This document shows positions 34,287 through 42,200 of a DNA stretch of 64,000 nt, one piece after another. Numbering within the stretch: position 1 is the stretch's first letter; every line of letters starts with the position of its first letter. Under the pieces are notes generated by a model. That model was not told the DNA's origin. It saw nothing but the letters and a program-made list of their open reading frames with translations, and ran no database searches. This DNA comes from Elusimicrobia bacterium RIFOXYA2_FULL_47_53 (GTDB taxonomy: Bacteria > Elusimicrobiota > Endomicrobiia > Endomicrobiales > XYA2-FULL-47-53), in contig MGVE01000001.1 of the NCBI GenBank assembly GCA_001800315.1, positions 124,001 to 188,000 of the forward strand, in the 5' to 3' direction. The translations under genes and the position numbers were made by a program.

Positions 34287-36086
34287 TCATTTCTTGTTTT
34301 TGTCCGGCTGTGCCGCGGCGCGCTTATTGTTTTTCTCATGAGCAGTTAAAAGCTTTGATTCAGCGTTTTCACGGCGCTCAGTTTCTTTCGCGAGCAGCTG
34401 CTTAAGCCGGTCGTTTTCCTCTTTTAACCGCGCGAAGCGTTCCGTGCTGTTTTCCTGCCTGTTCTTTATCAAAGCGGAATCGTGCTTATTCTGAGCGTCC
34501 ATAAGCTGAGAGTTTTTAATCGCTAAATCCCGCTTAATTTTCTGCAGTATCTCCTTCTGTTCGGCCTGAGCTGTCTGAGCGGCCGCGAGCTCCGCGTTCA
34601 GCCTTGAAATCTCGTTGTCCCTGGACTCAATCTGGATGTTAAACTTATTTCTGCCGTCATCAAGCTGTTTTTTGTAGAGTTCCTTTTCTTTTGACAGAGT
34701 CTCCTGCCAGTGAAGGTCATTTTTACCGTTGTATTCGTTCAGCCTGCTATTTTCCGACTCAGTGGATCTTAGTTTTGCCGCCAGAACGGCCAATTCTTCT
34801 TTCGCGCGCGATAAATCATCCTTCAGGGCGGACAATAAATCCTCCAGCAATTTCTTTTCGCCTTTTAATGCGGACTGGTCTATTTCAGACTGAGCGCTCA
34901 TGCCGGACAGCTCTTTGGCGAAAGCCCCCTCTTTCTCGCGCAGAATGGATTCAAAGCCTGCTGTTTTATTGGCAGATTCGGCCAGAAGTTTCTGAATTTT
35001 TGACTCGGCTTCAATAAGGCGAGAGTCTTTCTCGTTAATTTTAGCTTCCAGTTCGGCGCGCAATTTCTTCTCGTCGTCCAGCTGCTGTTCAAACATCTCA
35101 GCCGACTGCGCCAGCCTCTTTATCTGCTCAAGGTGGTCATTTTTTAATACCTCAATCTGCCTGGAAGCTTCTTCCTTTGATTCAGTGGCGCTTCTCTGCG
35201 CGTCAAGACGAATTTTCTCGGCTTCTATCTTTTCGTGCTCCGATAAAAGCTTAAGCTGAGCGACAAGGGTTTCTTTGCCCGCGAGCTCTTCTTTATAAGA
35301 AACGGCCTGCTGCTGCAGAGCTTCATTGGAATTTCTCAGGGCATTGAGCTGAATTATCGTGTCCTGCAGGGCGTTCTGAAGCTTCTGAATATCCGAATCC
35401 TTCTTTTCAGCGGATTTTTTGATATTCTCCATTTCAAAGCCGTGCGTTTTAGCAAGCTGTTCTATCTTAGCCTTTAACTCAAACAGCTCATTGTCTTTAT
35501 CGGAAGCGGCTTTTAAGAGGGAGGTTTCTTTTTTGTAAATATTGTCCCTGAGCGCGCGCAGTTCATCATCGCGTTTTTTTAACTCGTCGTTCAGCCTTTT
35601 TACGGCTTCCTCATGGGCTCTCTTTATGTGTATTATGCGCTCGCGTTCCGCGGCAAGCGCCTTTTCCGATATTTCGGACGCGGCCTTATAGTCTTTCAGT
35701 TTCTCGGAGATTTCATCCCATTTCTTCTTTTCCGTGATCCTTCGCAGTTCGGCTTCCCTGGACTTTTCCTCCAGCCTGACGATGTCAAGCGACCTTTCGT
35801 CGTTAAGCCTCTGCTTGGCGGCCTTAAGGATGTTTTCCGTCTCTTCCAGCTTTGAACGGAGCGATAAAATTATGCTTTCTTTTTCAGAAATGATTTTAGT
35901 CCAGCCCTCTTTTTCCTTCTCGTGGCGGGAGCGGACAAGGCGGAGTGTTTCGGATGAAATTTCTTTCTCCGTGTTTAACAGGTCCTGGACTATCTTATCG
36001 GGATTATCGGGCGTAACGGGCCGGGGAGTAGTTTCTTTTTGAATGCTGAAATTCATGAAGGAGTTGTTTTTATCGTCAATTGCCAT
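34287..36086 (-). CDS. Long coiled-coil protein of the MotA/MotB operon
   Basis: This 599-residue cytoplasmic-looking protein has no signal or membrane segment and consists almost entirely of charged heptad-repeat helix from about residue 30 to 585 (rich in Glu, Lys, Ala, Leu). A short non-helical N-terminus (about 1-30, with TTPRPVTPDNPDK) precedes it and a basic tail follows. There is no enzymatic motif. It starts 9 nt after the second MotB-like gene, so it is the last gene of a motA-motB-motB operon. By context it could be a cytoplasmic filament or scaffold for the ion-driven motor; AglZ of Myxococcus gliding is a functional analogy only, not a detected homologue. Confidence 0.8.
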   Translation of the reverse strand: MAIDDKNNSFMNFSIQKETTPRPVTPDNPDKIVQDLLNTEKEISSETLRLVRSRHEKEKEGWTKIISEKESIILSLRSKLEETENILKAAKQRLNDERSLDIVRLEEKSREAELRRITEKKKWDEISEKLKDYKAASEISEKALAAERERIIHIKRAHEEAVKRLNDELKKRDDELRALRDNIYKKETSLLKAASDKDNELFELKAKIEQLAKTHGFEMENIKKSAEKKDSDIQKLQNALQDTIIQLNALRNSNEALQQQAVSYKEELAGKETLVAQLKLLSEHEKIEAEKIRLDAQRSATESKEEASRQIEVLKNDHLEQIKRLAQSAEMFEQQLDDEKKLRAELEAKINEKDSRLIEAESKIQKLLAESANKTAGFESILREKEGAFAKELSGMSAQSEIDQSALKGEKKLLEDLLSALKDDLSRAKEELAVLAAKLRSTESENSRLNEYNGKNDLHWQETLSKEKELYKKQLDDGRNKFNIQIESRDNEISRLNAELAAAQTAQAEQKEILQKIKRDLAIKNSQLMDAQNKHDSALIKNRQENSTERFARLKEENDRLKQLLAKETERRENAESKLLTAHEKNNKRAAAQPDKNKK

Positions 36087-36095
36087 AGGTAAGCC

Positions 36096-36815
36096 TCACT
36101 GGGCGGCTTGTTTTCTGGCGGTAAGTATGTCAATTTCTATGCGCCTGTTCTGAGAGCGGTTCTCTTCGGTGTCATTGGATAAAACAGGGCGGAATTCCCC
36201 ATACCCCGCTGCGGCGAACCTCCGCGGGTCTAATCCTTCATTTTTTACAAAGTAGTTAACCACTTCCATGGCTCTGGCTATTGAAAGCTCCCAGTTGGAT
36301 TTAAATTTGCCGCCGTGGATGGGAAGATTGTCGGTATGGCCTTCAACTATTATCTCATTATCCGTCTGCTTCAGGATTATCTGGGCCATCTCGTGCATCA
36401 GTTCTTTTGATTCCTTTTTAAGCTCAAACTGGCCTACATCAAAAAGTATAGGGTTCGCGAAAACAACCTTGATATGATCCGCCGCGCTGTTAACCGTGAT
36501 GAAGTTTTTAAGATGCAGTTTTTCTATCATGTCGTCAAATTTTGAGACTATCTGGTCATTTTTATCCTGTTCCACCATTTTTTCAATAAGGTCTTTATTT
36601 ACCTCTCCGCCCATCTCCGCCTGAATGTCGGCCACTATCTTCTGGAAGCTTTTATCCTGTTTTGAATTATAGGCGAACGCGAACATCAGAAGAAAGAATA
36701 TCATTAAAACCGTCATGAAGTCCGCGTATGGAACTATCCATAGGTCTCCGAGATCGGTCTGGTGATCTTCTTCTCTTGTGGCATTCTCCCAGTCTCTTGA
36801 CGAGTATTTAGACAT
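36096..36815 (-). CDS. MotB-like stator protein with OmpA peptidoglycan-binding domain (second copy)
   Basis: This 239-residue protein has a short cytoplasmic N-terminus and one membrane helix with the proton-carrying Asp32 in PYADFMTVLMIFFLLMF. A linker (~50-120) leads to a C-terminal OmpA/MotB domain (VEGHTDNLPI, NWELSIARA, GYGEFRP, NRRIEI). These features define a MotB-type stator subunit anchored to peptidoglycan. It is 5 nt from the other MotB-like gene and differs from it in sequence, so the motor may contain two kinds of B subunit. No flagellar gene is in the window. Confidence 0.9.
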   Translation of the reverse strand: MSKYSSRDWENATREEDHQTDLGDLWIVPYADFMTVLMIFFLLMFAFAYNSKQDKSFQKIVADIQAEMGGEVNKDLIEKMVEQDKNDQIVSKFDDMIEKLHLKNFITVNSAADHIKVVFANPILFDVGQFELKKESKELMHEMAQIILKQTDNEIIVEGHTDNLPIHGGKFKSNWELSIARAMEVVNYFVKNEGLDPRRFAAAGYGEFRPVLSNDTEENRSQNRRIEIDILTARKQAAQ

Positions 36816-36820
36816 AGCCC

Positions 36821-37510
36821 CTACTTTATTTTGATAATGCTGATTTCTATTCTTCTGTTTATCATTCTGTTTTCCGGATTGTCATTGGGCGCCTTGGGCC
36901 TGAACTCGCCATAGCCAAGGGCCGAAATCCTTTTTGGCTCAATACCCTCTTTGTCTATCAGGTATTGTATGACGCTAAAGGCCCGGGCGGCCGAAAGTTC
37001 CCAATTTGAGGCGTATTCGCCCCCGGCAGTTATCGCGATGTTGTCCGTATGCCCTTCAACAACAACTCTGTTTGTGGTATTTTTTATAAGGTTTGAAATT
37101 TCGCTCAGCGTTTTTATGGTCGCGGCCTTAAGCTCGGCGCTGCCGGAATCAAAGAGAACGGGGCTTGGCAGGACTATTTTTATTTTTTCTTCGTTTATTT
37201 CAACATTGGCGAACTGCTGTTTTGCTTTTTTCTCCAGGTCTTCCTGTTCTTCCATCTGAGTCTGCCGCTTCTTTTCCAGGCCCTTTTCAGTTTCCATTAC
37301 CTCGTTTTTCTGTCCGCCGAAAGTTTCGGCGAATGAAGAGGCCGCCAGCTGCCTGTCGCTTTCATCCAGCCAGGTCAGGCAATAGGACATAAGGAAAAAT
37401 ATCATGAGATTGGTGATCATATCGGTGTATATGATCATCCAAAGCGGCGCTTTCAGGTCAGAATCCACGCCTCTGACATTGTCGTAGTTAGGCGAAAACG
37501 GGTCTGACAT
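36821..37510 (-). CDS. MotB-like stator protein with OmpA peptidoglycan-binding domain (first copy)
   Basis: This 229-residue relative of the neighbouring MotB-like protein has the membrane Asp30 in IIYTDMITNLMIFFL, a charged linker rich in Glu/Lys/Gln (~65-105) and a C-terminal OmpA domain (VEGHTDNIAI, SNWELSAARAF, GYGEFRPKAP, NRRIEI). Both B subunits retain the channel Asp and peptidoglycan motifs, so neither is an obvious dead paralogue. The gene follows motA by 3 nt, indicating a coupled operon. Confidence 0.9.
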   Translation of the reverse strand: MSDPFSPNYDNVRGVDSDLKAPLWMIIYTDMITNLMIFFLMSYCLTWLDESDRQLAASSFAETFGGQKNEVMETEKGLEKKRQTQMEEQEDLEKKAKQQFANVEINEEKIKIVLPSPVLFDSGSAELKAATIKTLSEISNLIKNTTNRVVVEGHTDNIAITAGGEYASNWELSAARAFSVIQYLIDKEGIEPKRISALGYGEFRPKAPNDNPENRMINRRIEISIIKIK

Positions 37511-37513
37511 TAA

Positions 37514-38290
37514 TTACTCCCGGACGGGTTTTTTGCTGCGCAGCTTCGCGGCCATGAAAGCCTGAAGTTTCCTGTTTAAAATAATAGGTATGTCGCCTTT
37601 CTGAATGGAAAGAATTCCTTCTATCATAACTTCTTTAATCAGGAGTTCTTCCTCGGTGTGGGCGTCCAGTTTGTTCGCCATGGGAAGGAAAAGAAAGTTC
37701 GCGGCGGAGATGCCGTAAAATGTTCCGGTAACGGCGATCGCCATTGAGTGGCCGAGGTTTTTCGGGTCGCTTATGCTTTTAAGCACCTGCACAACGCCGA
37801 GCAGTGTCGCCAGAAGGCCGAAGATCGGAGAGAAAGTTCCCAGCGAGCGGATAACATTGCTTACCTGGTGATGGCGTTTCCTGATAAAGGTGATTTCTTT
37901 TAAAAGATTCTCGCGCACCATCTGAGGCTCAAGGCCGTCAATGAGCATTAAAATTCCGTCGGCAAGAAATCTGTCCTTTACCCTGCCTACATCTTCCTGC
38001 AGGGAGTATATGCCTTCTCTTTTGGCTTTTTCAGAAAAATTTACCAGAGACGAGATAACATCATTTGGTTTAAGAGTTTTTCTGGCAAGGAATACATTAA
38101 GAAGCGCTCCGGGCAGCCTGAGCACAACTTCCATAGGGGTTGAGATAAGCATAGAGGCGAAAGTCCCGCCGAAAACCAGCACAAACGCGTCCCTGTGCCA
38201 GAGCAGATGAGATGTTCCGCCCCAGTACATTACGATGTAAACAGCTCCGAAACCAAGGCCTAATCCAAGCAGTGTCATGAAATCAAGCAT
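37514..38290 (-). CDS. MotA-like ion-channel stator protein
   Basis: This 258-residue inner-membrane protein of the MotA/TolQ/ExbB superfamily is of MotA length. It has membrane helices near 5-22, 33-52, ~150-175 and ~185-205, with the conserved GTFSPIFGLLATLLGVVQV and AVTGTFYGISAANFLFLP segments that line the ion path. A cytoplasmic loop between helices 2 and 3 carries charged residues (SEKAKREGIYSLQEDV). It heads an operon with two MotB-like proteins and a coiled-coil protein. A GGGAGAAG ribosome site lies before the ATG. Flagellar use cannot be judged from this window. Confidence 0.92.
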   Translation of the reverse strand: MLDFMTLLGLGLGFGAVYIVMYWGGTSHLLWHRDAFVLVFGGTFASMLISTPMEVVLRLPGALLNVFLARKTLKPNDVISSLVNFSEKAKREGIYSLQEDVGRVKDRFLADGILMLIDGLEPQMVRENLLKEITFIRKRHHQVSNVIRSLGTFSPIFGLLATLLGVVQVLKSISDPKNLGHSMAIAVTGTFYGISAANFLFLPMANKLDAHTEEELLIKEVMIEGILSIQKGDIPIILNRKLQAFMAAKLRSKKPVRE

Positions 38291-38310
38291 TATTTCTTCT
38301 CCCTGAGTGA

Positions 38311-38362
38311 AGTATAATATTTAAAATACATTTAAAATATAGCATATTTTTCCGCGATTCAA
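38311..38362 (-). promoter_or_regulatory. Possible AT-rich promoter of the MotA operon
   Basis: In the 91-bp gap between larC and motA the minus strand reads TTGAAT (38357-38362) and TATATT (38336-38341) with a short 15-nt spacer. TATTTT at 17 nt spacing is an alternative. It is the natural place for a promoter, but the exact hexamers are uncertain. Confidence 0.4.
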
Positions 38363-38381
38363 AAGGGTTTTGTGTTTTTGC

Positions 38382-39485
38382 TCAGGCCTGTTTGATTACC
38401 CTCTTCAAAGGAAGGCCGTGTTTTAAGGCTTTTCTTTTTGCCTCTTCAAATTCTATCCTGATTTTTTTAGTTCCGCCGGGCATAAATATCGTTTTACGCG
38501 AGCCGTCAGTGGATCTGTTGAGCAGGTATCTTTTGGCCGGGAGGGATCTTACCCCGATTGTGGTTGTTTCGTCAAAAAGTATTGAGGCCATTTTTGCCTC
38601 GTCTTTTGTATCGCAGAGCACGCCTATCTTGGTGCCGGGCCTGCCTTTTTTCATCATAATCTGCTCAAGCCATACATCCTTGGCTCCGGCTTTAAGCAGT
38701 TGCTCGGAAACATAGGGATAGATTCTTGGGTCCATGTCGTCAATGTTGGTTTCAAGCACCGCGATCTCTTCCTGCCTGAAATCGTATTTATCCCCCGCGG
38801 CGCCGGGCTCGCCTACCAGGATATTTAAAACATTGGGTTTGCCGTCTATGTCATTTTCTCCGGCTCCAAAACCGGATTTCGTCACGATTAACGAAGGCAT
38901 GGCGCCGAAATTCAAACAGAGGCTTCCTATCAGGGCCATCCCCGTCGGCGTAGCGAGCTCATGGTTTGAATCATCGGAGAAAACCGGCACCTTCATCGCT
39001 TTCGCGAGTTCAATAGCCGCGGGAGCCGGCCTGCCGAGATTAACTTCGGAGGCGAATAACCGCTTTATACCGAGAAGCTGCAAAGCAAGGCAGACACCGG
39101 AAATATCCACCAGGGTGTCAATATCCGCGAGCTGATGAAAATGAGTGCCGTCTACGGGCCTTCTGTGCACGGAAGCCTCGGCGGCGGCAAGCGAACGCAT
39201 GGCCGCAAGCGCGTTTGACTTGACTTCACCGGGCAGCGAGGACCTGTTCAGGGCGCTGATAAGCTTCAGCGGAGTATCAAACTTTATGTTTCCCTCCACT
39301 CGCAGAGTTTTGGCCGGGAAGTGATACCTGTTTGTAGTTCTTACAGTCAGCCTAAAATCACCTATGTTTAAGCGCTTTTTAAGAGTCCCGGCAAAAGCCG
39401 AAGGATTTAAGCCGGCATCTATTAGCGCGGAGAGCAGCATATCGCCTGATACGCCCCGCGAACAGTTTATGTAGGCTATGCTCAT
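38382..39485 (-). CDS. larC: Nickel-pincer cofactor nickel insertion protein LarC
   Basis: LarC inserts nickel into the pyridinium dithiocarboxylate precursor using CTP, producing the NPN cofactor of lactate racemase-type enzymes. The 367-residue protein shows the family opening YINCSRGVSGDMLLSALID, THFHQLADIDTLVDI, ATPTGMALI and the C-terminal ETNIDDMDP segment in one unbroken frame. It is not split into LarC1/LarC2. It is shorter than usual (~400 or more), and the histidine-rich stretch common before the "HFHE" motif is absent. It overlaps larB by 4 nt. Confidence 0.92.
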   Translation of the reverse strand: MSIAYINCSRGVSGDMLLSALIDAGLNPSAFAGTLKKRLNIGDFRLTVRTTNRYHFPAKTLRVEGNIKFDTPLKLISALNRSSLPGEVKSNALAAMRSLAAAEASVHRRPVDGTHFHQLADIDTLVDISGVCLALQLLGIKRLFASEVNLGRPAPAAIELAKAMKVPVFSDDSNHELATPTGMALIGSLCLNFGAMPSLIVTKSGFGAGENDIDGKPNVLNILVGEPGAAGDKYDFRQEEIAVLETNIDDMDPRIYPYVSEQLLKAGAKDVWLEQIMMKKGRPGTKIGVLCDTKDEAKMASILFDETTTIGVRSLPAKRYLLNRSTDGSRKTIFMPGGTKKIRIEFEEAKRKALKHGLPLKRVIKQA

Positions 39486-40138
39486 TTCTTTCCTCCGCCG
39501 TTTATCAGCCCGGCTATAACACCGGCCCCAAAACCGTCGTCAATATTTACCACGCTCACATTTGCCGCGCAGGAATTTAACATGCTCATTAAAGCCGAGA
39601 CACCGCCGAAAGATACTCCGTATCCCACGGAGGTAGGAACGCCTATAACCGGACAGGCGACCAAACCGCCCACCACGCTGGCCAGAGCGCCCTCCATGCC
39701 AGCGCAGACGACGGCACAAGAGGCGTTTTTTAAAAGCTTATCGTATTTAAAAAGCCTGTGTATTCCGGCAACACCGACATCGTAAACTCTTTCAACTCTA
39801 TTTCCCAGAATCTCCGCTGTAACCGCGGCTTCTTCCGCCACCCTAATGTCGGAAGTTCCAGCAGTAACCACGCAGATATACCCGCCTGGCCTGCCGATTT
39901 TATGCTTTCTGTTGAAAAGTATTATCCCCGCGCTTTCATAGTATTTGGAACCCCGAAAAGAGCGGCGAATCTTTTGGTAAAGATCCGGCTGAACTCTTGT
40001 GGCTATGACAGGGCCGCCGCCATTGACAAGTTCCCTGGCTATAGAAATTATCTGCTTTACCGTCTTTCCGGGAGCATAGATAGCCTCGGGAAAGTTCTGC
40101 CGCAGGTACCTGTGCCCGTCAGCGTGAAAATGTTTCAT
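39482..40138 (-). CDS. larB: Nickel-pincer cofactor biosynthesis protein LarB
   Basis: LarB carboxylates nicotinic acid adenine dinucleotide and hydrolyses it, the first step of NPN cofactor synthesis. The 218-residue protein has the N-terminal HRYLRQNFPEAIYAPGKT motif and the AIR-carboxylase-like core (VVTAGTSDIRVAEEAA, RVYDVGVAGIHRL, CAGMEGALASVVGG, PVIGVPTSVGYG). It is ~25-30 residues shorter at the N-terminus than many LarB proteins, but the core is complete. It is coupled to larC. larE and larA are not in the window. Confidence 0.93.
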   Translation of the reverse strand: MKHFHADGHRYLRQNFPEAIYAPGKTVKQIISIARELVNGGGPVIATRVQPDLYQKIRRSFRGSKYYESAGIILFNRKHKIGRPGGYICVVTAGTSDIRVAEEAAVTAEILGNRVERVYDVGVAGIHRLFKYDKLLKNASCAVVCAGMEGALASVVGGLVACPVIGVPTSVGYGVSFGGVSALMSMLNSCAANVSVVNIDDGFGAGVIAGLINGGGKK

Positions 40139-41157
40139 ATTTTTCCCTCAAAGTACGGGGCATGCCATACCTTATTGAGAAGCTCGGTCAATTCCGCGAG
40201 GTTTTGCGCCTTATTGAACTTGTTCCTGATGGCTGAGGCGTTCGGAAGCCCTTTGAGGTAATAGGCGGCAATTTTTCTAAGCAGAATGACTCCTTTTTTC
40301 TCTCCGTAATAGGCGCTGGCGATAAGCGCGTGTTTCTTTAAATACCTTAGCCTGTCTTCCCATGAGGGGTGAGGCAGAATGTTTCCGGAGTTAATATAGT
40401 ATTCTATTCGCTTGAATATATCAAAGTTGCCTATCGCGGCTCTTCCGATCATAATGCCGGCACAGCCTGTTTTTTCAACAAAGTTCACCGCGGACAATTC
40501 GTCTACTATCCCGCCGTTGCCTATCACGGGTATTTTTGAGGTTTCAACCACGGCGCGAATGGCGTCAAGGTCCGGGCTTCCGCTGTGTACAGCCTCAGCG
40601 GTCCTGCCGTGTACTGTTATGGCGCTTACTCCGGCCTCGCGGGCTATTTTCGCGAGCCTTGAAGCCGTATTTTCGCCTCCGTTTGATCCGATCCGGACTT
40701 TTATAGTTACGGGAACCTTCACGGCGGAAACAGTTTTCTCCATTACCCTGATTAAATGCGCCTCGTTCTCTATAAGTTTTACCCCCGCCCCTGAACGCAC
40801 GATCTTTCTTACCGGGCAGCCAAGGTTAATGTCAATAATATCGGCTCCGGCCCCTTCTGAAATTCTTGCGGCTTCCGCAATAACTTCAGGCTTCGCGCCG
40901 AATAGCTGAACTCCGGCGGGATATTCGGATTTTGAAATTCTCAGCATTTTTGAGGTCCGCTCGTCTTTATGCACAAGCGCGTTGGCCGAGATCATTTCCG
41001 TAAACACAAGGCCGGCCCCGCCTTCCTTGGCAAGAGACCTGAACGGAAGGTCCGTTATCCCCGCCATCGGGGCCATAACCATGTTTCTTTTTATGTATAC
41101 TCCGCCAATAAAAAGAGGCGTGGAGAATATTTTTTCCTGTTTTCGCAAAGCCGTCAT
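40135..41157 (-). CDS. dusB: tRNA-dihydrouridine synthase (DusB type)
   Basis: This flavoenzyme reduces uridine in the D-loop of tRNA. The start is the ATG at 41155-41157, which overlaps the tsaD stop as TAATG and gives 340 residues; the TTG four codons earlier is less likely. Motifs are MAPMAGITDLPFR, the catalytic cysteine in NLGCPVRKIVRSGAG, TVKVRIG-like (PVTIKVRIG), TVHGRTAE and IGNGGI. The frame is intact through the C-terminal helical tRNA-binding domain. It overlaps larB by 4 nt. Confidence 0.94.
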   Translation of the reverse strand: MTALRKQEKIFSTPLFIGGVYIKRNMVMAPMAGITDLPFRSLAKEGGAGLVFTEMISANALVHKDERTSKMLRISKSEYPAGVQLFGAKPEVIAEAARISEGAGADIIDINLGCPVRKIVRSGAGVKLIENEAHLIRVMEKTVSAVKVPVTIKVRIGSNGGENTASRLAKIAREAGVSAITVHGRTAEAVHSGSPDLDAIRAVVETSKIPVIGNGGIVDELSAVNFVEKTGCAGIMIGRAAIGNFDIFKRIEYYINSGNILPHPSWEDRLRYLKKHALIASAYYGEKKGVILLRKIAAYYLKGLPNASAIRNKFNKAQNLAELTELLNKVWHAPYFEGKI

Positions 41158-42200
41158 TAATATTTCCAATCCGAAAGAATCAGGCCGGGATCACTTGCGA
41201 GGGTATCCGCTCCGGCATAAGCCTTATCACCGGTATTCTTTAATTTCAGATAGCCGGCGTAGGCTATCATAGCGGCGTTATCGGTGCACAAAAGTGTGCC
41301 CGGCATAAAAACCCTGAAAGCGTTGGCTTTTGAGGCGCTCGTGAACGCTCTTCTTAAAGCTGAGTTAGAGCTGACGCCGCCGCCTAAAGCCAGCCGCGAA
41401 ATCCCGAATTGCTTCATGGCTGTTACGGCTTTGGATACAAGAGTGTCAACAACGGAGTTTTGAAAAGCTGAGGCCACCGCTGTTTTGTTTTTTAAGGAAT
41501 TTTGATAGGAACCGCTCTTTGAGTTTAAGTGGTTAACAACCGCGGTTTTAAGCCCCGAAAACGAAAAGTCCCAGGTGCCTTTTAAATAAGGGCGTGGAAA
41601 ATTAATTAAGTCTCTTACGGCGTTTTTTGAGAGCCTGTCAATAACAGGCCCGCCCGGATACCCCAGGGAAAGCAGTTTGGCAACCTTATCGTAGGCTTCG
41701 CCGGCAGCGTCATCCCTTGTGCCGCCAAGAATCTCGTATTTTCCCGGGGCGCGAACGATTATCAGTTCGGTGTGCCCGCCTGATACGACAAGCGCCATAA
41801 ACGGCGGTTTTAAATCCTTATTCTCTATCATAGCCGAATATATGTGCCCTTCAAGGTGATTGACCTGAATAAGCGGCAGGTTGTTAATGTATGAAAGTGT
41901 TCTGGCGCAAACAGCCCCTACAAGCAGAGAACCGGCGAGGCCGGGGCCCGCCGTGTAGGCGATGGCCGAGACCCTGTCCATGCCCAGGCCCGAACTCTTC
42001 AGCGCCCGAGAGACAACCGTGTTGACGCTTTCCAGATGGGCCCTGCTGGCCAGTTCGGGAACCACACCGGAATATTTTCTGTGTATGCCGATCTGTGACA
42101 GGATAACATTTGAAAGCACCCTGCCGTCAATTAACAGTGAAGCGGATGTTTCATCGCAGGAGGTTTCAATCCCGAGTATTATAATGTTATTTTTTTTCAT
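41157..42200 (-). CDS. tsaD: tRNA N6-threonylcarbamoyladenosine transferase
   Basis: TsaD transfers the threonylcarbamoyl group to A37 of ANN-decoding tRNAs, an essential modification. The 347-residue protein has the ASKHA-fold opening ILGIETSCDETSAS, the metal-binding histidines in NHLEGHIYSA, VVSGGHTELI, and the nucleotide site GGGVSSNSALR. It overlaps the upstream YibQ-like gene by 14 nt. Partners TsaB, TsaC and TsaE are not in the window. Confidence 0.96.
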   Translation of the reverse strand: MKKNNIIILGIETSCDETSASLLIDGRVLSNVILSQIGIHRKYSGVVPELASRAHLESVNTVVSRALKSSGLGMDRVSAIAYTAGPGLAGSLLVGAVCARTLSYINNLPLIQVNHLEGHIYSAMIENKDLKPPFMALVVSGGHTELIIVRAPGKYEILGGTRDDAAGEAYDKVAKLLSLGYPGGPVIDRLSKNAVRDLINFPRPYLKGTWDFSFSGLKTAVVNHLNSKSGSYQNSLKNKTAVASAFQNSVVDTLVSKAVTAMKQFGISRLALGGGVSSNSALRRAFTSASKANAFRVFMPGTLLCTDNAAMIAYAGYLKLKNTGDKAYAGADTLASDPGLILSDWKY

